Shown: piece by piece, positions 6,357 to 10,551 of the stretch
How the letters are laid out: each line of letters begins with the position of its first letter
How positions within the stretch are numbered: the first letter of the stretch is position 1
Assembly (NCBI GenBank): GCA_021790075.1
Contig: JAJYIN010000058.1
Span: 1 to 10,551, forward strand
Origin: Actinomycetes bacterium
GTDB lineage: Bacteria > Actinomycetota > Thermoleophilia > BMS3ABIN01
DNA length: 10,551 nt
Direction of reading: 5' to 3'
Notes under the pieces: generated by a model
What the model saw: only the letters and a program-made list of their open reading frames with translations
Told to the model about the DNA's origin: nothing
Database searches by the model: none
Program-made: the position numbers and the translations under genes

Positions 6357-7607
6357 GTGCAGGGCCCCAAGGGAACATATGACGTATTGCCCGCGGATCA
6401 ACCACTGCGGCAGACCGTTCTGGCCGAGGCCCGCCGTATCTTCATCACCGCCGGCTACGGCCGTATTGCCACACCCACCTTCGAGGACACCGCCCTTTTC
6501 GAGCGCGGCGTGGGCACTTCTTCCGACATCGTCCGCAAGGAAATGTACACGTTCACCGACAAAGGTGGCCGCAGTCTGACGCTGAAGCCGGAGGGGACGG
6601 CGCCGGTGGTGCGCGCTTACATCCAGCATGGCATGCACAAGCTGCCGCAGCCGGTGAAACTGTGGTACCTGGAGCGGATGTTCCGGTTTGAGCGTCCCCA
6701 GGCCGGCCGCTACCGTGAGCACTACCAGCTGGGAGCCGAGGCAATCGGCTCCGGCGACCCGGCCCTGGACGCCGAGCTGATCGTGATGATGTCCGACCTG
6801 TATGACTCCCTGGGCGTGCCCGACGTGGAGCTGCGCCTGAGCAGCATGGGGGATCGCCAGTGCCGCCCCGCCTACATCGAAAAACTCAGCGCCTATCTGA
6901 AACACGCGATCGGCGGCCTCTGCCCCGACTGCCGCGAGCGGGCGAGGCTCAATCCGCTCAGGGTTTTCGACTGCAAGAACGAGCGCTGCATCGCCATCCT
7001 TGTCGACGCCCCCAGGCTGGTTGACAATCTGTGCGAAGCGTGTCAAGAACATTTTGACGCCGTGCGTGGCTTCCTGGACCTGCTGGGGCGCCCCTACCGG
7101 GTGGACGGCACCCTGGTGCGCGGTTTTGATTATTACACCCGCACCACCTTCGAGTACGAATGCGACCGCCTGGGCGCCCAGAAGGGGATCGGCGGCGGCG
7201 GCCGTTACGACAACCTGGTGGAGGAGATCGGCGGCCAGCAGGCGCCGGCAGCGGGATTCGGCACCGGCCTGGAACGGATCGTACTGGCGCTCAAATCCGC
7301 CGGCATCGCGCCGGAACCGCCGGGTGAGGATGTCTTTTTCATCATCCTGAACGACGAGGCCCGTCCGGCCGCGCTCACGGCGATGCACGCGCTTAGGCGC
7401 GCCGGCATCACCGCCGGCATCGACTACGCCGGCCGCAGGGCCAAGGGGCAGATGAAGCAGGCGAATCGCGTCCGGGCCCAGTTTGCTGTTATTATCGGCG
7501 AGGAAGAAATCGCCGCCGGCAACGCGACCGTAAAGGACATGATCTCCGGCGAGCAGGAAAAGATCGGCCTGGAGGCGCTGGTCGAATATCTGGTGGACCG
7601 GGTGTAA
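6357..7607 (+). CDS. hisS: histidyl-tRNA synthetase
   Basis: Class II synthetase charging tRNA-His (EC 6.1.1.21). It begins QGPKGTYDVLP, the standard HisRS opening. Then come FEDTALFERGVG...KEMYTF, the motif 2 region (about 104-128, ERMFRFERPQAGRYREHYQ), the HisRS-specific LVRGFDYYTRTTFEY with Arg255, GIGGGGRYDNL, and motif 3 AAGFGTGLERI near 299-308. The anticodon-binding domain follows from about 325. The insertion domain has a set of cysteines (189, 192, 206, 211, 226, 229) that could bind zinc. At 416 residues the length is normal. The GTG start immediately follows the TAA of the hydrolase with no spacer and no good Shine-Dalgarno, so it is probably translated by reinitiation from the upstream gene. 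It is followed after 90 bp by aspS, the common hisS-aspS pair. Confidence 0.97.
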   Translation: MQGPKGTYDVLPADQPLRQTVLAEARRIFITAGYGRIATPTFEDTALFERGVGTSSDIVRKEMYTFTDKGGRSLTLKPEGTAPVVRAYIQHGMHKLPQPVKLWYLERMFRFERPQAGRYREHYQLGAEAIGSGDPALDAELIVMMSDLYDSLGVPDVELRLSSMGDRQCRPAYIEKLSAYLKHAIGGLCPDCRERARLNPLRVFDCKNERCIAILVDAPRLVDNLCEACQEHFDAVRGFLDLLGRPYRVDGTLVRGFDYYTRTTFEYECDRLGAQKGIGGGGRYDNLVEEIGGQQAPAAGFGTGLERIVLALKSAGIAPEPPGEDVFFIILNDEARPAALTAMHALRRAGITAGIDYAGRRAKGQMKQANRVRAQFAVIIGEEEIAAGNATVKDMISGEQEKIGLEALVEYLVDRV

Positions 7608-7697
7608 AGGGAAGCATGGGACCCACTGGACGAATTGCCCTGGCACGCCTTTGCAGGTTGGCCGGACGGTGTGTAACGGGAAAGATGGTAATTGCGA

Positions 7698-9449
7698 ATG
7701 AGAACTGATTATTGCGGCAGACTGGCAACCGCGGATGAGGCCCGCGCCGTCACCCTGTGCGGCTGGGTCCATCGCCGCCGCGATCATGGCGGCCTCATCT
7801 TTATCGATCTGCGGGACGTCAGCGGCCTGGTGCAGATTGTCTTTGACCCGGAACGCTCCGGGGACATACACCAGACCGGCCACTCCCTGCGGCCCGAGGA
7901 CGTGCTCCAGGTCGAGGGCAAGGTAGCGCTGCGGACGCCGGAAACGGTCAACCCCGACCTGCCCACGGGGGAGGTCGAGGTGAACGTCACCGGCATCGAG
8001 ATCCTGAACCGTTCCGAGACGCCGCCCTTCAGCGTCGAAGAGCGGACCGAAGTGGACGAGACGCTCCGGCTCAAGTACCGCTACATCGACCTCAGGCGCG
8101 ACGAGATGCTGGGCAACCTGCTCCTCCGGCACCAGGTGGTGCGCACCGTGCGCGCGTTCCTGGACGGTTCCGGCTTTACCGAGGTGGAGACGCCGGTGCT
8201 CACCAAGAGCACGCCGGAGGGCGCCCGCGACTTTCTGGTCCCATGCCGCCTGCAGGCGCGGAAATTCTACGCGCTGCCCCAGTCGCCCCAGCTTTTCAAG
8301 CAGCTCCTGATGGTGGCCGGGCTGGACCGCTATTACCAGTTCGCCCATGCCTTCCGCGATGAGGACCTGCGGGCCGACCGCCAGCCGGAGCATACCCAGA
8401 TCGACATGGAGATGTCCTTCATGGACCCTGCGGAGATCATGTCGCTGCTGGAAGACCTGCTAGTGGGCCTGTTCGCAAAAGTGAACGGCGCCGCGCCCTC
8501 CAGGCCGTTTCCGGTGATGACTTACGACGAGGCCCTCCTTAAGTATGGCTCCGACAAGCCGGACCGGCGCTACGAGCTGCCCATCGTCGACGTTTCCGGA
8601 GTCTTCAAGGCGACCGGATTCGCCGTCTTCGCCGGCGCGCTGGAAGGCGGCGGCGTCATTCGGGCCCTGCGGGCTCCGGGCGGCGGCCGCTTCTCCCGCC
8701 GGGAGGTGGATGAGCTGACGCAGTTTGCCATCAGCGAGGGGGCCAGGGGCCTGGCCTACCTGTTTATCCGCGAGGGGCTGGAGGTGGCGTCGCCCATCGC
8801 CAAGTTCCTGGCCCCCGACGAGGTGCGCGGCGTCATCGAGGCGACGGGGGCGGCCGCGGGCGACATCATCTTCTTCGTGGCCGACCTGGCGGTAGTCGCG
8901 GCGCCCGTGCTGGGGGCCCTCAGGCAGAGGCTGGCGTATGAGCTTGGCCTGGTCCGGCAGGGCTGGAGCTTCCTGTGGGTGACCGATTTCCCCATGTTCA
9001 AGCTGGACGAGGACACCGGCGAGATCGTGGCCGAGCACCACCCCTTCACGCTGCCGACCCCGGAGACCGTCGAGCACCTGGACAGCGACCCGCTGCTTGT
9101 ACGCGGCAGCCTTTTCGACCTGGTGCTCAACGGCGTGGAGATCGCCAGCGGCGGACTGCGCATCCACAAGCCGGAGCTGCAGCGGCGCATACTGGCCATT
9201 CTCGGCCATGAAGACCATGATATGGAGCGGGATTTCGGCTTCCTGCTGGAAGCGCTCAAATACGGCGCTCCGCCGCATGGCGGGCTGGCCTTCGGGCTGG
9301 ACCGGCTGGTGATGCTGATGGCCGGCCTGTCCACGATCCGGGACGTCATCGCCTTTCCCAAGACCCAGAGCGGCGGCTGCCCGCTCACCGGCGCTCCGGC
9401 GCAGGTCGACCCGGCGCAACTGCGGGAACTGAAGGTCAAAACCACGTGA
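7698..9449 (+). CDS. aspS: aspartyl-tRNA synthetase, probably non-discriminating
   Basis: Class II synthetase charging tRNA-Asp (EC 6.1.1.12 or 6.1.1.23). Domains in order: OB-fold anticodon domain (1-105, CGWVHRRRDHGGLIFIDLRD), catalytic core with QSPQLFKQ and motif 2 FRDEDLRADRQPEHTQID, the bacterial GAD insertion (about 285-420), and motif 3 GLAFGLDRLVMLMAG followed by RDVIAFPKTQ. At 583 residues it is the bacterial type. ATG 7698 is chosen because MRTDYCG matches the N-terminus of homologues; TTG 7692, two codons earlier and better spaced from GGGAAAGA at 7678-7685, is the alternative. His30 in RRRDHGG is the residue linked in Pseudomonas to relaxed tRNA specificity (Leu in discriminating E. 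coli AspRS), so this enzyme may also make Asp-tRNA-Asn for GatCAB. A hairpin (9452-9488) follows the stop. Confidence 0.97.
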   Translation: MRTDYCGRLATADEARAVTLCGWVHRRRDHGGLIFIDLRDVSGLVQIVFDPERSGDIHQTGHSLRPEDVLQVEGKVALRTPETVNPDLPTGEVEVNVTGIEILNRSETPPFSVEERTEVDETLRLKYRYIDLRRDEMLGNLLLRHQVVRTVRAFLDGSGFTEVETPVLTKSTPEGARDFLVPCRLQARKFYALPQSPQLFKQLLMVAGLDRYYQFAHAFRDEDLRADRQPEHTQIDMEMSFMDPAEIMSLLEDLLVGLFAKVNGAAPSRPFPVMTYDEALLKYGSDKPDRRYELPIVDVSGVFKATGFAVFAGALEGGGVIRALRAPGGGRFSRREVDELTQFAISEGARGLAYLFIREGLEVASPIAKFLAPDEVRGVIEATGAAAGDIIFFVADLAVVAAPVLGALRQRLAYELGLVRQGWSFLWVTDFPMFKLDEDTGEIVAEHHPFTLPTPETVEHLDSDPLLVRGSLFDLVLNGVEIASGGLRIHKPELQRRILAILGHEDHDMERDFGFLLEALKYGAPPHGGLAFGLDRLVMLMAGLSTIRDVIAFPKTQSGGCPLTGAPAQVDPAQLRELKVKTT

Positions 9450-9451
9450 GA

Positions 9452-9488
9452 AAGGGTTTTTCCGGCTATTGCCGAAGAAGAAACCCTT
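9452..9488 (+). terminator. hairpin after aspS
   Basis: AAGGGTTT (9452-9459) and AAACCCTT (9481-9488) pair perfectly over 8 bp, with an inner CGGC-TATT-GCCG stem-loop (9463-9474). It starts three bases after the aspS stop. There is no U-tract after it, so termination may be imperfect. It physically overlaps the -35 region of the next promoter. Confidence 0.55.
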
Positions 9489-9498
9489 GTGCTAGTAT
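9469..9498 (+). promoter_or_regulatory. extended -10 promoter of the small RNA
   Basis: TTGCCG (9469-9474), an 18-bp spacer, then TGC-TAGTAT (9490-9498), a TGn-extended -10 box. The predicted transcription start, seven bases after the -10, is G9505, exactly the first base of the long stem that defines the downstream RNA. This agreement between promoter position and RNA structure supports both. Confidence 0.7.
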
Positions 9499-9504
9499 GA
9501 TGGT

Positions 9505-9660
9505 GCTCGACCTTGTTTGTGATCTGAAACTTTATTGAGCCAACACATTGTGTAAGGGAGCTTTGTCTTCCCGAGCTGTCCGAGGGTAGCTGGGGAGCGG
9601 GCACCCACCTGCTGGAGCAGGTTCAATAAACAGACAGACACGGCAAGGTGGAGCTTTATT
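9505..9660 (+). ncRNA. ssrS: structured small RNA, probable 6S RNA
   Basis: About 156 nt with its own promoter and terminator. The two ends pair: GCTC-G-ACCTTG (9505-9515) with CAAGGT-G-GAGC (9644-9654), one mismatch. The stem continues with TGTG/CACG (9518-9521, 9639-9642), TCTG/CAGA and an 11-bp helix TTTATTGAGCC (9531-9541) with GGTTCAATAAA (9620-9630, one G-U). Inside is a large open region and an apical arm (TTCCC and AGCT at 9568-9577 with AGCT and GGGAG at 9588-9597). On the 3' side a perfect hairpin ACCTGC-TGGA-GCAGGT (9607-9622) competes with the closing helix. A long closing stem, a central bubble with a small 3' hairpin and an apical arm are the hallmarks of 6S RNA, the RNA polymerase mimic. 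Location behind aspS matches 6S-1 (bsrA) of Bacillus subtilis. The structure was folded by eye. The alternative is a leader/attenuator of the lipoprotein gene. Confidence 0.68.
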
Positions 9661-9662
9661 TT
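9644..9662 (+). terminator. U-tract terminator closing the small RNA
   Basis: The 3' strand of the closing stem (CAAGGTGGAGC, 9644-9654) runs straight into TTTATTTT (9655-9662). There is no local hairpin here, so the terminator helix would be made with the very 5' end of the transcript. The ribosome-binding site of the next gene begins on the next base (9663). Confidence 0.6.
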
Positions 9663-9671
9663 GGGAGGAAA

Positions 9672-10208
9672 ATGATCAGGCTTTTCAAGACCTCGGCCGC
9701 GGTGCTGGCAATAGCGCTCGTGGCTGTTTTGTTTGCGGCCGGTTGTGGTGGTGGCGACACGACTTCAACGCCGGCGACTCCGGCCACCACGGCGGGCGCT
9801 TCCGGCGCGGCGGGCGCAACCAATGCGGCCGCCAGCAGCACGCAAACGCCCGAGTCGCTGATCGGACAGGTCATTACACCCACCGACCGCTCGCCGAAGG
9901 AGTTCCAGACAGCCATCAGCAACCGGCGTCCGGTCGTGGTCACCTTTTACATGACCGGTCCCGCCGACGATTCCCAGGTGCGCACGGCTGTCACCGCCCT
10001 CGAGAGCCGCTACAAAGGGCAGGTCGATTTTTTCGACTATCAGTACACGGATGGCTCGCGCTACGGTGACTTGACCAGACTGCTGAAAGTGAATACCACG
10101 CCGGCGGTGATAGTCATCAACAAGCAGGGCAAGGTGCAGGAAGCCTGGAGCGGTTACGTTGACCAGAAGTCGATCGAGCAGGGGATCGTCGAGGCGATCG
10201 GCAGCTAA
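9672..10208 (+). CDS. lipoprotein with thioredoxin-like fold lacking the CxxC motif
   Basis: 178 residues: a lipoprotein signal peptide (MIRLFK, hydrophobic stretch to about 22, AAGC with lipidated Cys25), a Gly/Ala/Ser/Thr linker (26-59), then a domain of about 115 residues with thioredoxin layout. The pattern is RPVVVTFYMTGPADDSQ where WCxxC is expected (86-102), VDFFDYQYTDG for the next strand, VNTTPAVIVIN with the cis-Pro134, and GYVDQKSIEQGI at the end. The active-site cysteines are absent, so it is not an oxidoreductase by the usual chemistry; binding or chaperone roles are possible. It would sit on the outer face of the membrane. ATG 9672 follows GGGAGG at 9663-9668. The in-frame GTG 9648 is rejected because it lies inside the small-RNA terminator and would bury the signal peptide. 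No separate promoter is visible, so expression may depend on read-through of the small RNA. Confidence 0.82.
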   Translation: MIRLFKTSAAVLAIALVAVLFAAGCGGGDTTSTPATPATTAGASGAAGATNAAASSTQTPESLIGQVITPTDRSPKEFQTAISNRRPVVVTFYMTGPADDSQVRTAVTALESRYKGQVDFFDYQYTDGSRYGDLTRLLKVNTTPAVIVINKQGKVQEAWSGYVDQKSIEQGIVEAIGS

Positions 10209-10240
10209 ACTCGGGGACACCATACTATTTTTTTGCAGGT
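10207..10240 (+). repeat. left 34-bp inverted arm
   Basis: Begins with the last two bases of the lipoprotein TAA. It is the exact reverse complement of 10319-10352, and pairing breaks at both outer and inner neighbours (10206/10353 and 10241/10318), so 34 bp is the true arm length. Confidence 0.9.
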
Positions 10241-10318
10241 TTTTTGCGCGAACGTATAAAAAGATCATTTGAATGGGAAGTGCAGGCAGGACACCATGCA
10301 TATTTCCATATGCAAAAT

Positions 10319-10352
10319 ACCTGCAAAAAAATAGTATGGTGTCCCCGAGTTT
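10319..10352 (-). repeat. right 34-bp inverted arm
   Basis: Exact reverse complement of 10207-10240. Its outer end lies three bases before the ATG of the IscU-like gene and occupies the place where that gene's ribosome-binding site would be expected. Confidence 0.9.
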
Positions 10353-10355
10353 CCC

Positions 10356-10551
10356 ATGGCAAACGGTTACAAAAGCTTCCTTGACAGCCCCTACGCCGGC
10401 GAAATGCCTGATGCTCACGGCGCCGGCGAGGCCGGTGATACCGGCTGCGGCGCGCTGATCCGCATATTCATCCGCTTTTCTGGCGCGGAAGTCAGCCGGG
10501 CGTCTTTTGAGGCGACCGGCTCCAGCGCCGCCATCGCCGCTGCCTCCCGCC
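10356..10551 (+). CDS. IscU/NifU N-domain-like Fe-S scaffold homologue, degenerate, 3' end outside the window
   Basis: An uninterrupted frame from ATG 10356 to the window end gives 65 residues. The text follows the IscU pattern: SPYAGEMPDAHGAGEAGDTGCGALIRIFIRF, then VSRASFEATGSSAAIAAAS. IscU proteins have G.....ADG.G..G...CGD..., then I....F...GC..AIA.AS. The first Cys is kept (Cys31), but the usual following Asp is Ala33 and the second conserved Cys is Ser56, so normal cluster assembly on this protein is doubtful unless the missing C-terminus compensates. It may be a diverged sulfur-trafficking or regulatory paralogue, or a decaying copy. No ribosome-binding site is visible because the palindromic element ends at 10352; an in-frame TAG at 10332 limits the N-terminus. 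Met17 (10404) is a less likely start. Codon use is GC-rich at third positions like its neighbours. Confidence 0.68.
   Translation, partial: MANGYKSFLDSPYAGEMPDAHGAGEAGDTGCGALIRIFIRFSGAEVSRASFEATGSSAAIAAASR

Larger units (their letters stand above)
10207..10352. mobile_element. 146-bp palindromic MITE/REPIN-like element
   Basis: Two perfect 34-bp inverted arms (10207-10240 and 10319-10352) flank a 78-bp centre with no coding capacity. Each arm contains GGGGACACCATACTA, then a run of seven T (A in the other arm), then GCAGG. The centre repeats GGACACCAT (10289-10297) in the same orientation as the left arm and includes a 7-bp hairpin, TGCATAT-TTCC-ATATGCA (10297-10314). Perfect arms imply recent arrival or strong selection. 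The arm sequence resembles, from memory and unchecked, GGGGACACCATACT-type repeats seen beside IS200-like/REP-associated tyrosine transposases in environmental genomes. No transposase is present, so it would move in trans. The left arm shares two bases with the lipoprotein stop codon and the right arm ends three bases before the next ATG. As RNA it would form one very long hairpin. Confidence 0.75.

Noticed and set aside
7608..7697. hisS-aspS gap as a possible T-box or other leader
   Set aside because: Only 90 bp with no specifier-loop or T-box-like conserved motif and no terminator hairpin; too short.
5715..8393. Minus-strand open frame of 892 codons covering the MBL gene, hisS and part of aspS
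   Set aside because: It is antisense to three unmistakable genes; GC-rich codon usage leaves the complementary frame without stops. The translation has no recognisable domain.
8460..9419. Minus-strand open frame of 319 codons within aspS
   Set aside because: Shadow of aspS: same cause, no motif, no ribosome-binding site worth noting.
9648..9671. GTG start giving an eight-residue longer lipoprotein
   Set aside because: GTG 9648 lies within the small-RNA terminator stem, lacks a Shine-Dalgarno, and would put MELYFGRK before a normal signal peptide; ATG 9672 has GGGAGG at the right distance.
10273..10458. Plus-strand 61-codon frame across the palindromic element
   Set aside because: It runs through the non-coding palindrome and out of frame with the IscU-like sequence, which explains the DNA better.
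1..10551. CRISPR arrays, tRNA or rRNA genes, toxin-antitoxin or defence modules
   Set aside because: No regularly spaced direct repeats, no tRNA cloverleaf or T-loop motif that holds up (GGTTCAATAAA at 9620-9630 is part of the small-RNA stem), and every intact gene has a housekeeping assignment.

Overview
The window is a GC-rich bacterial chromosome segment. All intact genes lie on the + strand and are densely packed, mostly core metabolism and translation. The host is not named by the sequence. The xerD-deoB pairing, the hisS-aspS order with a small RNA after aspS, the cytoplasmic alanine dehydrogenase and an alanine-rich lipoprotein fit a high-GC Gram-positive lineage (deep-branching Actinomycetota or a high-GC Clostridia-type organism). 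This placement is inference from gene content and synteny only.

Layout. 116-1240: alanine dehydrogenase with a TTG start. 1241-1492: a C-terminal scrap of an isoprenylcysteine/phospholipid-methyltransferase-like membrane protein, left directly behind ald. 1502-2635: a XerC/XerD tyrosine recombinase with an unusual insert and tail, overlapping by 4 bp phosphopentomutase deoB (2632-3933). 3934-4310: a 377-bp gap with a GC-rich hairpin and a -10 box so close to the next gene that the mRNA may be leaderless. 4311-5609: pyrimidine-nucleoside phosphorylase. DeoB and this enzyme form a nucleoside salvage/catabolism pair: the phosphorylase releases (deoxy)ribose-1-phosphate and DeoB converts it to the 5-phosphate. 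About 5718-6356: a glyoxalase-II-like metallo-beta-lactamase-fold hydrolase, abutting hisS (6357-7607), followed by aspS (7698-9449). AspRS carries the His associated with non-discriminating enzymes, suggesting indirect Asn-tRNA formation.

The most interesting part is 9450-10551. Behind aspS is a free-standing small-RNA gene of about 156 nt (9505-9660) with its own extended -10 promoter. Its 5' and 3' ends pair into a long closing stem that runs into a U-tract. Size, shape and position after aspS (where Bacillus subtilis keeps 6S-1 RNA) make a 6S RNA the best guess. Immediately downstream comes a lipoprotein with a thioredoxin-like fold that lacks the CxxC (9672-10208). Then follows a 146-bp palindromic MITE/REPIN-like element with perfect 34-bp inverted arms (10207-10352). 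It begins inside the lipoprotein stop codon and ends 3 bp before an IscU/NifU-like gene that runs off the window and has lost conserved scaffold residues.

No CRISPR array, tRNA, rRNA, phage or defence module was seen. No wholly new multi-gene system is evident; the novelty is in the small RNA, the palindromic element and the degenerate redox/Fe-S genes around it.
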